From positions 1 to 64,000 of the forward strand of contig NZ_JBQCCF010000036.1 in assembly GCF_051962475.1 (NCBI RefSeq): DNA of 64,000 bases, written 5' to 3'. The notes under the pieces were generated by a model that had not been told where the DNA came from, did no database searches, and saw only the letters and a program-made list of their open reading frames with translations. Each line of letters begins with the position of its first letter. Within the stretch, counting starts at the first letter, position 1. This DNA comes from Dyella_A sp051962475. Its GTDB lineage: Bacteria; Pseudomonadota; Gammaproteobacteria; Xanthomonadales; Rhodanobacteraceae. This document shows, piece after piece, positions 24,081 through 32,752 of the stretch. Both the position numbers and the translations under genes were made by a program.

Positions 24081-24914
24081 TCAGCGGCCGCCGAACACCT
24101 TCTTCAGCAGGTCGGTGGTGCGTGCCGCCGGGTTCTGGCGGATCGACTGCTCCTGCTCGGCGATGGTGGTGAACAGGCCGTCCATGGTCTTTTGGGTGAC
24201 GTAGTCATCCAGGTCCAGCGGACTGTGGCCGCTCTTCGATGCATCACTCTTGGACTTGCCGCCCAGCGCGCCAAGCGAACCCAGCGCATCGCCGAGCGCC
24301 CCTCCGCCGCTGCCCGAGGTGAACGCCTTGTATTTCTGGGTCACGCCGACGCTGTCGGTGGCCTGCGCCACGATCGGCCGGATGCGCGCTGCCAGCGCAT
24401 CACCCGCGACGCGGCGAAAGAAGTCGGTGGCCGCGTGGTCGCCGCCGGAGAGGATGCCGCGGGCATCGTCGAGGGTCATCTTGCGGATGGCGTCGCCGAA
24501 GATGTCCGCCACCTGGGGCACGGCCTTTTCGGCCGCGCGGTTGAGGCTGAGCTCGAAAGCATCGACTTTCGCCCCCTGCCCCAGCTGGCGGGCGAGCTTG
24601 CCGGCCTGTTCCAGCTTGCCCGGCAGCGGGATGCGCACCTTGGGGTTGTTCCAGAAGCCGCCGTTGCGGCCCAGCGTATTGATCGCATGGGTCGTGCCTT
24701 TGGCGAGCGCTTCCTTGAGCCCGGCGGCAATGTCGCTGCTGGGCAGCTGGCTGGCCGTGGCGTTGTTGCCGGGGCGGGACTGGGCAGCCTGCTTGGCCTT
24801 GTTGAGCAGATCCTTGAACTGGCCGCTGGAGCCGCTCGCGGCGACGGCTCCGCCGAACATCACGCCGCCTGCCAGCACGAGCACGAACAGGCCGGGTCGA
24901 ACGTTGCTGCGCAT
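24081..24914 (-). CDS. DUF4197 domain exported protein
   Basis: 277 residues with a signal peptide (MRSNVRPGLFVLVLAGGVMFGG, cut near AVAA) and a helical mature domain that matches DUF4197: AAGLKEALAKGTTHAINTLG, FWNNPKVRIPLP, ADIFGDAIRKMTLDDARGIL, and the C-terminal DYVTQKTMDGLFTTIAEQE. A low-complexity Gly/Ser stretch sits before the last helix pair. Function unknown; probably periplasmic. AGGAG precedes ATG 24914. Confidence 0.85.
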   Translation of the reverse strand: MRSNVRPGLFVLVLAGGVMFGGAVAASGSSGQFKDLLNKAKQAAQSRPGNNATASQLPSSDIAAGLKEALAKGTTHAINTLGRNGGFWNNPKVRIPLPGKLEQAGKLARQLGQGAKVDAFELSLNRAAEKAVPQVADIFGDAIRKMTLDDARGILSGGDHAATDFFRRVAGDALAARIRPIVAQATDSVGVTQKYKAFTSGSGGGALGDALGSLGALGGKSKSDASKSGHSPLDLDDYVTQKTMDGLFTTIAEQEQSIRQNPAARTTDLLKKVFGGR

Positions 24915-25095
24915 GGCACGACTCCTGTGAACGCGGGGCGGCCAGTTTAGTCCCCAGCGGCACACGGTGGCCGCACGACACATGCCGGACACGACAGCCA
25001 TTCGACCAAAGGCTAATGAGGCAGCCGCCCTGCGACCATTGACCACTCCGGCTGCGAGGGTGACCCTTGGGTATCTCCACCAGAAGGGCTCTCCC

Positions 25096-27174
25096 ATGCA
25101 AGCGACAGCCACATCCCCCACAGGGCCCGCAGGCAAACTGCTGTGGGCCCTCGTCGCAGTGATCGGCGCCTGTTGCCTCGGCGTCGTGGCGCTGCGCCGC
25201 GGTGAACCGATCAACGCCATCTGGCTGGTAGCGGCGGCGATCGCCGTGTTCGTGATCGGCTACCGCTTCTACGGCACCTTCATCAACAACAAGGTGCTGC
25301 AGCTCGACCCCAGCCGGGCCACGCCGGCGGTGCTGCGCAACGACGGGCTGGACTACGTGCCGACCAACAAATGGGTGGTGTTCGGCCATCACTTCGCCGC
25401 CATCGCCGGCGCCGGCCCGCTGGTGGGACCGGTGCTCGCCGCACAGATGGGCTACCTGCCCGGCACGTTGTGGATCCTGTTCGGCGTGGTGTTTGCCGGC
25501 GCGGTGCAGGATTTCATGGTGCTGGGCCTGTCGATCCGTCGCGACGGCCGCTCGCTCGGCAACATGCTGCGTGACGAGCTGGGGCCGTTGCCCGGCATCG
25601 TGGCGATGATCGGCGTACTCGTGCTGATGATGATCGTCCTGGCCGTGCTGGCGCTGGTGGTGGTCAAGGCGCTCACGCACAGCCCGTGGGGCACCTTCAC
25701 GGTAGCGGCGACGATTCCGATCGCGTTGCTGATGGGTGCCTACCTGCGCTGGTTCCGGCCGGGACGCATCCTGGAGGTGTCGATCATCGGCCTGGCGCTG
25801 CTGCTGCTGTCGATCTGGCTGGGCAAGGCGGTGTTCGATTCGCCGGTGTGGGGCCCGATGTTCGACTTTGACGCCAAGCACCTGGCCTGGATGCTGATCG
25901 GCTACGGCTTCTTCGCCTCGGTGCTGCCGGTGTGGCTGCTGCTGGCGCCGCGCGATTACCTCTCCACCTTCCTCAAGATCGGGACCATCGCCCTTCTGGC
26001 GATCGCCATCTTCATCGCCGCGCCCACGCTGCAGTTGCCGGCGGTTACCAAGTTCATCGACGGCACCGGCCCGGTGTTCGCCGGCAACCTGTTCCCGTTC
26101 CTGTTCATCACCATTGCCTGCGGCGCGGTGTCAGGCTGGCACTCGATCATCGCCTCGGGCACCACGCCCAAGCTGCTGGCCAATGAAGGCCAGGCGCAGA
26201 TGGTGGGCTACGGCGGCATGCTGATGGAGGCGTTCGTGGCGATCATGGCGCTGGTGGCCGCTGCCTCGCTGCATCCGGGCGTGTACTTCGCCATGAACTC
26301 GCCGGCCGCCCTGCTGGGCACCACGGCGGAGAGCGCGGCGCAGGCGGTAAGCCAGATGGGCTTCGTGGTGACACCCGACCAGCTGCTGCAGACGGCCAAG
26401 GACATCGGCGAAAACTCGATCCTCAGCCGCGCCGGCGGCGCGCCCACGCTGGCCGTGGGCATGGCCCAGCTGCTGCACGGCATCATGCCGGGCGAGAGCA
26501 TGATGGCGTTCTGGTACCACTACGCGATCCTGTTCGAAGCGTTGTTCATCCTGACCACGGTCGATGCTGGCACGCGCGTGGGCCGCTTCATGATCCAGGA
26601 GATCGCCGGTCTCATTCACAAGCCGCTGCAGCACACCGAATCGTGGACCGGCAACCTGCTGGCGACAGTGCTGTGCGTGGCGTTGTGGGGCTACTTCCTC
26701 TACCAGGGCGCGGTCGACCCGCTGGGCGGCATCAACACGCTGTGGCCGCTGTTCGGCATCGCCAACCAGATGCTGGCGGCGATCGCCCTGATGCTGTGCA
26801 CGGTGGTGGTGGTCAAGCTCAAGCGCGAGCGCTACATGTGGGCGCCGGGTATTCCGGCGCTGTGGCTGATCGTGTGCACGCTGACCGCCGGCTACGAGAA
26901 GCTGGTCGGCCCGATCAGCTTCACCGCGGCGGCCAACAAGTACGCCCAGGGCATCGCCGACGGCAAGCTGCTCGCACCGGCCAAGTCCGCCGCGGAGATG
27001 CAGCGCATCGTCACCAACAATTACGTGGACATGGTCCTGACCGGCCTGTTCATGGCGCTGGTGGTGGCCATGGCGCTGTTCGTGCTCAACGCGATCAGCA
27101 AGGCGCTCAAGGCCAATCGCCCCACGGCCCATGAGGAGCCCTACGTGGCATTGAGCAGCGTGGCGCAGCCATGA
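25096..27174 (+). CDS. cstA: CstA family carbon starvation transporter
   Basis: 692-residue inner-membrane carrier with many hydrophobic helices. Members are implicated in pyruvate and peptide uptake. Signature stretches are HHFAAIAGAGPLVGPVLAAQ, VLPVWLLLAPRDYLSTFLK, GAVSGWHSIIASGTTPK, and NQMLAAIALMLCTVVVVK. The start at 25096 follows AAGGGCT. Its final codons overlap the ybdD start (ATGA), the conserved cstA-ybdD pair. Confidence 0.94.
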   Translation: MQATATSPTGPAGKLLWALVAVIGACCLGVVALRRGEPINAIWLVAAAIAVFVIGYRFYGTFINNKVLQLDPSRATPAVLRNDGLDYVPTNKWVVFGHHFAAIAGAGPLVGPVLAAQMGYLPGTLWILFGVVFAGAVQDFMVLGLSIRRDGRSLGNMLRDELGPLPGIVAMIGVLVLMMIVLAVLALVVVKALTHSPWGTFTVAATIPIALLMGAYLRWFRPGRILEVSIIGLALLLLSIWLGKAVFDSPVWGPMFDFDAKHLAWMLIGYGFFASVLPVWLLLAPRDYLSTFLKIGTIALLAIAIFIAAPTLQLPAVTKFIDGTGPVFAGNLFPFLFITIACGAVSGWHSIIASGTTPKLLANEGQAQMVGYGGMLMEAFVAIMALVAAASLHPGVYFAMNSPAALLGTTAESAAQAVSQMGFVVTPDQLLQTAKDIGENSILSRAGGAPTLAVGMAQLLHGIMPGESMMAFWYHYAILFEALFILTTVDAGTRVGRFMIQEIAGLIHKPLQHTESWTGNLLATVLCVALWGYFLYQGAVDPLGGINTLWPLFGIANQMLAAIALMLCTVVVVKLKRERYMWAPGIPALWLIVCTLTAGYEKLVGPISFTAAANKYAQGIADGKLLAPAKSAAEMQRIVTNNYVDMVLTGLFMALVVAMALFVLNAISKALKANRPTAHEEPYVALSSVAQP

Positions 27175-27407
27175 GCACCCTGACCAGCGCTCCGCGCCAG
27201 GTACGCGCCCCGTGGCAGGCCGCGGCTCGGGCGCTGTGGAAGTGGGCGGTGCAGACGGCGCGGCTGTGCTGCGGCGTGCCGGACTACGACGTCTACGTGG
27301 CGCACCTGAAGCGCGCCCACCCCGATCGCCGGATTCCCTCCTATGAGGAGTTCTTCCGCGAGCGACAGGAGGCGCGCTACAAGGGCACCGGCGGCCGCTG
27401 CTGCTGA
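27171..27407 (+). CDS. ybdD: YbdD/YjiX family small protein
   Basis: 78-residue soluble protein of the DUF466 family, nearly always encoded directly after cstA/btsT carriers and thought to act with them. It carries PDYDVYVAHLKRAHPD, SYEEFFRERQEARY and ends GTGGRCC, with the conserved terminal Cys-Cys. Translation is coupled to cstA by a 4-base overlap. Confidence 0.93.
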   Translation: MSTLTSAPRQVRAPWQAAARALWKWAVQTARLCCGVPDYDVYVAHLKRAHPDRRIPSYEEFFRERQEARYKGTGGRCC

Positions 27408-27421
27408 TCGCAACGGCTGCC

Positions 27422-27453
27422 AAGGCCACGCCGACGACGGCGTGGCCTTTTTC
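27422..27453 (+). terminator. Intrinsic terminator of cstA-ybdD
   Basis: A perfect 12-bp stem (AAGGCCACGCCG/CGGCGTGGCCTT) with an ACGA loop, followed by a run of T residues, 15 bases after the ybdD stop. Confidence 0.9.
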
Positions 27454-27540
27454 TTGGGCGTGGCCGTGCCCGACCGCCCTCGCGATGGCGATGTCATCTG
27501 CGCCCCGCGACAATGTCGCTTTTGCCTGTCTGCCCTCTCC

Positions 27541-28044
27541 ATGAGCGATCACCCGCACCACCGCCCCGTCGATGACGACACTCCCGAGTCCCATCATCGG
27601 TTCGGGCTGCGCGTGATCGCGCTGTACAAGATGGTGCAGGCGCTGGGATTGCTGCTCGCGGCGGCGGCGGCCTTCCATCTGGAGCGCCAGCGCAACGTCG
27701 ACCGGTTGATCGACTGGCTGGAGCATCTCTCGCTCAGCGGCACCGGCGCCCTGCGCCAGCACCTGGTCGATGCACTGGCCGGACTTGGGCCGCAGCGCTT
27801 CGTGGTGATCGGCCTGATCGCGATCGCCTACGCGGCGCTGTTCATCATCGAGGGGGTCGGCCTGTGGCTGCGCAAGCACTGGGCCGAATGGTTCACCGTC
27901 ATCGCCACCGGCTCACTGATTCCGTTGGAAGCCTACGAGGTAATCGAGCACGCCAGCTGGCTCAAGCTCGGCATCCTGGCTGGCAACGTGGTGATCGTGG
28001 TGTACCTGGCGCGCATCGCGATGCAGCCGCATCGCCGACGCTGA
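27541..28044 (+). CDS. DUF2127 family membrane protein
   Basis: 167 residues with a His/Asp-rich cytoplasmic N-terminus (residues 1-20) and about four hydrophobic helices. The pattern RVIALYKMVQALGLLLAAA, ALFIIEGVGLWLRKHWAEW, IPLEAYEVIEH matches DUF2127. No function is known. It stands alone between a terminator and a convergent gene. Confidence 0.8.
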   Translation: MSDHPHHRPVDDDTPESHHRFGLRVIALYKMVQALGLLLAAAAAFHLERQRNVDRLIDWLEHLSLSGTGALRQHLVDALAGLGPQRFVVIGLIAIAYAALFIIEGVGLWLRKHWAEWFTVIATGSLIPLEAYEVIEHASWLKLGILAGNVVIVVYLARIAMQPHRRR

Positions 28045-28060
28045 GCGGCAACTCGAGCGC

Positions 28061-28624
28061 TCACGCGCTGCGGGCCGCTCGCCACTCTGCTCCAAGCAGC
28101 CCGTAGAACGCGGTGTCCGACACCTGGCCGTCGACGATCCAGCGCTCACGCAGCAGCCCCTCTCGCTGAAAACCCAGCCGCTGCAGGCTGCGCGCCGATG
28201 CCTCATTAGCCGGGTCGATGTCCGCCTCCAGGCGATGCAGTCGCAGGGCGTCGAACACCCACTCCACCAGCAGGCCCAGCGCCTCGTGCATCAGGCCCTG
28301 GCCCCAGTGCGCGCGCGCCAGGGCATAGCCGATTTCGGCACGGCGATTGGCCGGGCTGAGGTTGAACACGGACAGCGTGCCGACGACACGCCCGGTCGAG
28401 CGCAACACGATGCCCAGGCGCAGCGCCTGACCGTCGAAGAAGGCTTCGCGGTCGCGCTCCAGCATGGCGAGCGCCTCCTCTTCGCCCCGCCACGGCGGCT
28501 GGCTCCAGTAGCGCACCACCTCGGGATCGCCAAAGATCGCCAGCAGATCCGCGGCATCGCGCGTCTCGAGCAACCGCAGGGAGAATCGGTCGCAGGCCAG
28601 GTTGATCGGCGGGAAGGTGTTCAT
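28061..28624 (-). CDS. GNAT family N-acetyltransferase (RimJ-like)
   Basis: 187 residues of the RimJ/RimL-type GNAT group: CDRFSLRLLETRDAADLLAI at the start, the acetyl-CoA loop in ARAHWGQGLMHEALGLLV and NEASARSLQRLGFQREG. Target unknown. It begins nine bases after the HAD phosphatase gene and is probably co-transcribed with it. It is a different protein from the GNAT in the rib operon. Confidence 0.88.
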   Translation of the reverse strand: MNTFPPINLACDRFSLRLLETRDAADLLAIFGDPEVVRYWSQPPWRGEEEALAMLERDREAFFDGQALRLGIVLRSTGRVVGTLSVFNLSPANRRAEIGYALARAHWGQGLMHEALGLLVEWVFDALRLHRLEADIDPANEASARSLQRLGFQREGLLRERWIVDGQVSDTAFYGLLGAEWRAARSA

Positions 28625-28633
28625 GGTTGGATC

Positions 28634-29320
28634 TCAAGCGGTTCGTTGCGCACGGTCGCGACCCAGCGCATCGAGCAGTGCCGGCAGATGCGTCATGTCA
28701 TCGAACACGCATTGGGCGCCGGCCGCGAGCAGCCGCTCCGCGGGCGTGTGCGCGGCATAGCCGATCACCGTCATGCCTGCTGCCCGCCCGGCGGCGATGC
28801 CGGTGGGCGAGTCCTCGACCACCACGCAGTGCGCGGGACGCGCAGCGAACGTGCGGGCGGCCAGCAGGTAAAGATCAGGCGCGGGCTTGCCCTGCGCCAC
28901 GTCGTCGATACAGAACCAGCGCCCCTCGAAACGCGGTAGCAGCCCGGTGGCGCGCAGGGTGATCTCCATCTTCACCCGCAACCCGTTGGAGGCGACCGCG
29001 CATGGCAGGTCGAGCGCGGCGAGCATCTCGGCGACGCCAGGCATCTGGGTAACCTCGCGCGCCAGTACCGCGCGGCTGCGCTCGCCGTAGTGCTCCTCGA
29101 ACCCGGGCGGCAACGGACGGCCGAGCAACTGCTCGGCCCGCCGCACCGACTCGGCCGCCGAGCGGCCGAAGAACTGCTCGGCCATGTATTCCTCGCTCAC
29201 CCTCAGGCCCAGCTCGCCGAGCATCTGCGCAAAGACGCGATTGGTGATGCGCTCGCTGTCGATCAGCACGCCGTCGCAGTCGAAGATCACCAGGTCGAGG
29301 GCGGAGGTTGGGTTGCTCAT
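28634..29320 (-). CDS. HAD-superfamily hydrolase (phosphoglycolate/beta-phosphoglucomutase-like)
   Basis: 228 residues. HAD motif I is FDCDGVLIDS (D at 14 and 16), motif II lies in AVASNGLRVKM, motif III is the Lys in GKPAPDLYLLAA, and motif IV is VVEDSPTGIAAG. A four-helix cap between motifs I and II places it among subclass IA phosphatases such as YieH/GPP-like 6-phosphogluconate phosphatases. Substrate cannot be fixed. The start follows a tRNA terminator. Confidence 0.88.
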   Translation of the reverse strand: MSNPTSALDLVIFDCDGVLIDSERITNRVFAQMLGELGLRVSEEYMAEQFFGRSAAESVRRAEQLLGRPLPPGFEEHYGERSRAVLAREVTQMPGVAEMLAALDLPCAVASNGLRVKMEITLRATGLLPRFEGRWFCIDDVAQGKPAPDLYLLAARTFAARPAHCVVVEDSPTGIAAGRAAGMTVIGYAAHTPAERLLAAGAQCVFDDMTHLPALLDALGRDRAQRTA

Positions 29321-29389
29321 GCGGAACCGTAGCACGTGGGCATGGAAGCGGCCATTGTTCCACGGCCGCCTGTTCCCTGCGCGCGGGCG

Positions 29390-29423
29390 AAAAAAAACCG
29401 CCGGGGAAAACAACCCGGCGGTT
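29390..29423 (-). terminator. Strong intrinsic terminator after tRNA-Lys
   Basis: Minus strand: AACCGCCGGG stem, short loop, CCCGGCGGTT, then a run of eight T residues. It sits just past the tRNA 3' end and closes the tol-que-tRNA transcription block. Confidence 0.92.
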
Positions 29424-29429
29424 CGTCGA

Positions 29430-29505
29430 TGGTGGGCCGTCCGAGACTCGAACTCGGGACCAATAGATTAAAAGTCTACTGCTCTACCAACTGAGCTAAC
29501 GGCCC
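29430..29505 (-). tRNA. tRNA-Lys (anticodon TTT), CCA encoded
   Basis: 76 bases on the minus strand. Acceptor GGGCCGT pairs with ACGGCCC; D-arm GCTC-AGTTGGTA-GAGC; anticodon loop CTTTTAA with TTT; T-arm CGAGTTCGAGTCTCG includes GTTCGAGTC; the 3' CCA is encoded. It lies after queC, the same place as a tRNA-Lys in Pseudomonas aeruginosa. Confidence 0.97.
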
Positions 29506-29580
29506 GCGTGACGCGGCTGCGTTTGCAAACGCAAGCCGGCAATTTTAGGGAGCTTGCGCCACCGGCACAAGCAAGCGCGC

Positions 29581-30264
29581 TCAGACGTAACGGGTGGGGT
29601 CGGGCAGGCCGGCCTCGCGGAAGCCCTGCGCGCGCAAGCGGCAGGCGTCGCAATGGCCACAGGCGCGCCCCTGCGCGTCGGCCTGGTAGCAGCTGACCGT
29701 GGCGGAGAAATCGACGCCCAAGCGCCCGCCCTCACGGGCGATGTCGGCCTTGCTCATGCGCATCAGCGGCGCGTGGATGCGCAGCCCCTGGCCTTCCACG
29801 CCGGCCTTGGTCGCCACGTTGGCGAGCTGCTCGAACGCCTCGATGAAGGCCGGGCGGCAATCCGGATAGCCGGAGTAATCCACCGCGTTCACGCCGCACC
29901 AGATGTCGCGACTGCCAAGCACTTCGGCCCAGCCCAGCGCAATGGACAGCATGATGGTATTGCGCGCGGGCACGTAGGTGACCGGGATGCCAGGGTCCTC
30001 AGCGTCCAGCGGCACGTCGATGTCAGCGGTGAGCGCCGAGCCGCCGATGCTGCGCAGGTCCACCTGCACGGTCTTGTGTTCTACCGCGCCGAGCATGCGC
30101 GCCACCTGCGCCGACGCCTCCAGCTCGGAGCTGTGGCGCTGGCCGTAGGCGACGCTGAGCGCGTGCACCTGGAAGCCCTGCTCGCGCGCGACGGCGATGG
30201 TGACGGCCGAATCCATGCCGCCGGAAACGAGTACGACGGCCTTGGGGAGGGAGTTGTCGGTCAT
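29581..30264 (-). CDS. queC: 7-cyano-7-deazaguanine (preQ0) synthase
   Basis: ATP-dependent conversion of 7-carboxy-7-deazaguanine to preQ0 in queuosine synthesis. 227 residues: PP-loop SGGMDS (14-19), VPARNTIMLSIAL, GVNAVDYSGYPDCR, and four zinc cysteines in CYQADAQGRACGHCDAC near the C-terminus. ATG at 30264. It follows queE and precedes tRNA-Lys. Confidence 0.96.
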   Translation of the reverse strand: MTDNSLPKAVVLVSGGMDSAVTIAVAREQGFQVHALSVAYGQRHSSELEASAQVARMLGAVEHKTVQVDLRSIGGSALTADIDVPLDAEDPGIPVTYVPARNTIMLSIALGWAEVLGSRDIWCGVNAVDYSGYPDCRPAFIEAFEQLANVATKAGVEGQGLRIHAPLMRMSKADIAREGGRLGVDFSATVSCYQADAQGRACGHCDACRLRAQGFREAGLPDPTRYV

Positions 30265-30437
30265 GGTTGCGGGTCCTGCGAGGCGGCCGGTCACCGGCCG
30301 GTGAGCACGCTACCGGCAACAGGCCGATGCGCGGTGTGAGGCGAAGAAGAGAGGGAGGCGAAGCGAGTAGTGAAGGCGAGGCCGGCGCCAGACGTTGCCG
30401 GCAGTGGGCTCTCTCTCACGTCTCTCGGTTCATTCCC
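30265..30437. other. queE-queC spacer with hairpin
   Basis: 173 bases with no gene. It contains a GGCCGGTCACCGGCC dyad (about 30285-30300) and a purine-rich GAGAGGGAGGCGAAGCGAG tract. It is unusual for two same-strand que genes to be this far apart; the dyad may be part of a degenerate repeat. Confidence 0.4.
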
Positions 30438-31130
30438 TCAGTGCCCTGGAGCGTCGTTCCAGAGCAGCTTGTGCAATTGCAGCTGAAAGCGCACCGGCAA
30501 CCGGTCGGCAATGATCCACTCGGCCAGCTCGCGCGGCTGCACTGCACCGTGCACCGGGGAGAACAGCACCATGCAGCGCCGGTCGATGCCGTGGTCGGCC
30601 ACCACGGCACGCGCCCACTCGTAGTCGGCACGGCTGGCGATGACGATCTTCACCTGGTCATGCGGCAACAGGTGGTCGAGGTTCGACCACAGGTTGCGGG
30701 CGCTTTCGCCCGAATCGGGGGCCTTGAGGTCCATCACCTTGCGCACGCGCGGGTCGACGGGCGCCACATCGAGCGCACCGGAGGTCTCCAGCGACACCTC
30801 ATAACCGGCGTCGCACAGGCGCGTCAGCAAGGTCAGGCAGCGCTTCTGCGCCAGCGGCTCGCCGCCGGTAACGCAGACATGGAGCACCTCGTGCCGGGCC
30901 ACCTCGGCGAGGATCTCGTCGATCGCCTGCCAGCCGCCACCGTGGAAGGAATATTCGGTATCGCACCACACACAGCGCAGCGGGCAGCCGGTAAGCCGCA
31001 CGAACACGGTACGCCAGCCGATCGCATCGGCCTCGCCCTGCACGGAGTGGAAGATCTCGGTGATGCGCAACCGCTCGGCGGCTCCTGCGCCCGGGCGGGC
31101 CTCGGCCACGCCCGTGTCGATGTCGCTCAC
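30438..31130 (-). CDS. queE: 7-carboxy-7-deazaguanine synthase
   Basis: Radical-SAM enzyme that rearranges 6-carboxy-tetrahydropterin to 7-carboxy-7-deazaguanine. 230 residues with the cluster motif CPLRCVWC (C49, C53, C56), TGGEPLAQ for SAM binding and the N-terminal ITEIFHSVQGEADAIG. It follows cpoB by ten bases and is co-transcribed with the tol-pal cluster. Confidence 0.95.
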   Translation of the reverse strand: MSDIDTGVAEARPGAGAAERLRITEIFHSVQGEADAIGWRTVFVRLTGCPLRCVWCDTEYSFHGGGWQAIDEILAEVARHEVLHVCVTGGEPLAQKRCLTLLTRLCDAGYEVSLETSGALDVAPVDPRVRKVMDLKAPDSGESARNLWSNLDHLLPHDQVKIVIASRADYEWARAVVADHGIDRRCMVLFSPVHGAVQPRELAEWIIADRLPVRFQLQLHKLLWNDAPGH

Positions 31131-31140
31131 CGCCGCAGCC

Positions 31141-32001
31141 TCAGTTGGCCGTCTGCAACTGGATCCGGTTCAGGCGCTCCTGCGCCAGGCTGGCCGCCTT
31201 GGAGCCGGGGTACTTGCGGATCACGTCCTGCAGCGTGGACTGCGCCTCGCCGGTCTTCTTCAGCTCGAACTGCGTGTAGCCCACCTTGAGCAGCGCATCG
31301 GGTGCCTTGTCGCTCTGCGGAAACTGGTTCAGCAGGCGCTGGAAGGCCTCAAGGGCGACCGCGTAATTGGTGGTGACGTAGTAGGACTCGCCCAGCCAGT
31401 ACCACGCGTTGGGCGCGAGCGAGCTGTCCGGATGCTGCTGGATGAAGTCGCGGAAGCCACGCGAAGCGTTGGCATAGTCGCCTGCGCGAAGGGCCTTGAA
31501 AGCCGTGTCGTACGCCGCCTGCTCGTCGGCACCGGCCGGAGCGGCCGTCGCGCTGCCCTGCGGTGCGCTGGCGCTGCTGCCCGACGAGGCCGGTGCCGCA
31601 GCAGCGGCCGCATTGCCGGTAGTGCTGGCAGCCGGCGCGCCGGAGGGCGTCGCTGCTGCCGGGGTTCCCGCTGCTGGCGCGCCCTGGAGGCGGCTGATGC
31701 GTGAATCCAGATCGATGTATTGCGCCTTGTTCTTGTCGTCGAGCTGCTGCAACTGGTGCTGCAGTTCCTCGATCTGGCCCTGCAGTTGCTGCACCTGCGC
31801 CTGCAGTTGCTGCACCTGGTTGACCATGCCGATGCCGCCCTTGTCCTGGTTCTGCGCCTGCTGCTCAAGCCGGGAGACACGCTCGGCGAGACTGAGACGG
31901 GAGTCCTGCGCGGACACGGGACCGGCCACCAGCATGGCGGACGCAATCGCGCCCGCCATGCCGATGCTGGCTGCAAAACGAGTAGCCAGACGGATCTTCA
32001 T
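31141..32001 (-). CDS. cpoB: Cell division coordinator CpoB (YbgF), Tol-Pal associated
   Basis: 286-residue periplasmic protein that links Tol-Pal function with peptidoglycan synthesis at division. Signal peptide 1-31; N-terminal trimerising coiled coil (about 36-100) rich in Gln and Leu; an Ala/Ser/Pro/Thr linker of about 55 residues (108-165); and C-terminal TPR repeats starting YDTAFKALRAGDYANA. The start overlaps the pal stop codon by one base (TAATG). Confidence 0.94.
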   Translation of the reverse strand: MKIRLATRFAASIGMAGAIASAMLVAGPVSAQDSRLSLAERVSRLEQQAQNQDKGGIGMVNQVQQLQAQVQQLQGQIEELQHQLQQLDDKNKAQYIDLDSRISRLQGAPAAGTPAAATPSGAPAASTTGNAAAAAAPASSGSSASAPQGSATAAPAGADEQAAYDTAFKALRAGDYANASRGFRDFIQQHPDSSLAPNAWYWLGESYYVTTNYAVALEAFQRLLNQFPQSDKAPDALLKVGYTQFELKKTGEAQSTLQDVIRKYPGSKAASLAQERLNRIQLQTAN

Positions 32002-32507
32002 TACTGCGCCGTGTAGACGATCTCGACGCGGCGGTTCTTGCTCCAGCAATCCTCGTTGTGCTCACGGCACACCGGCTTTTCCTTGCCGTACGAGATCACT
32101 TCGAGCTGGCCAGCCGAACCACCGGCCGCCTGGAGGGCGTCGGAGACGGCATTGCCACGACGCTCGCCGAGGCCGAGGTTGTACTCACGGGTGCCACGCT
32201 CGTCGGTGTTGCCCTCGAGGCGGACATGCGCTTCCGGACGGTCCTGCAGGTACTTGGCGTGGCACGCCATGATCTGCTGGAACTCCGGCTTGATCTCGGT
32301 CTTGTCGAAATCAAAGTACACAACGCGCTGACGCAGGCAGGCGTCGGTGTCCAGATCGCCCAGCTTGTACTTGCCGTCGTTCTGGGCAGGCTGGGTCATC
32401 GGGGGCTGCTCCGGCTGCGGAGCGGGCTTCACTTCCTGCTTCTTGGAGCAGGCGGCCGCGCCAACGCAGAGCAGGGCGACCAGGGCGACGCGAACGGTCT
32501 TATTCAT
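32001..32507 (-). CDS. pal: Peptidoglycan-associated lipoprotein Pal
   Basis: 168-residue outer-membrane lipoprotein. Lipobox GAAAC with lipidated C20, a short Pro/Gln linker, then an OmpA-C domain: VYFDFDKTEIKPEF, LEGNTDERGTREYNLGLGERR and SKNRRVEIVY, which bind meso-diaminopimelate in the cell wall. It anchors the outer membrane to peptidoglycan and interacts with TolB. An upstream gap from tolB suggests a separate promoter. Confidence 0.96.
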   Translation of the reverse strand: MNKTVRVALVALLCVGAAACSKKQEVKPAPQPEQPPMTQPAQNDGKYKLGDLDTDACLRQRVVYFDFDKTEIKPEFQQIMACHAKYLQDRPEAHVRLEGNTDERGTREYNLGLGERRGNAVSDALQAAGGSAGQLEVISYGKEKPVCREHNEDCWSKNRRVEIVYTAQ

Positions 32508-32752
32508 GGTGACGTTCCTTCAAACGGGTTTGAGTTCCGACAGTCAATGACGATTGCGGTTACGGGACAGCATGCGCCGGTGATCCGGCTGTTCTTTTGA
32601 CTTCAAGAAGTCGGCATGGCGGGTTGCCTCGCCATCGACTGACGGGTCGCAGCCAAAGGCTCCGCGACCCTTAACCGAAAAGCGCCCGAGAGCGCCCTAC
32701 GGACCCACTCCGTGGGCTCCGGACCGGCGATGACCTGCCGCCCCGGTGAATC
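32508..32752. other. tolB-pal intergenic region
   Basis: 245 bases without a gene. It contains a hairpin GGGTCGC...GCGACCC with an inner GCC-AAA-GGC (32644-32671) and a second one GGACCCAC-TCC-GTGGGCTCC (32701-32720). On the minus strand the first is not followed by a T-run, so it is probably a processing or attenuation element rather than a full terminator. The pal ribosome site AAGGAA is just before the gene. Confidence 0.5.

Noticed and set aside
30285..30330. Terminator between queC and queE
   Set aside because: The GGCCGGTCACCGGCC dyad has no T-run on either strand, and both genes are likely in one transcript.
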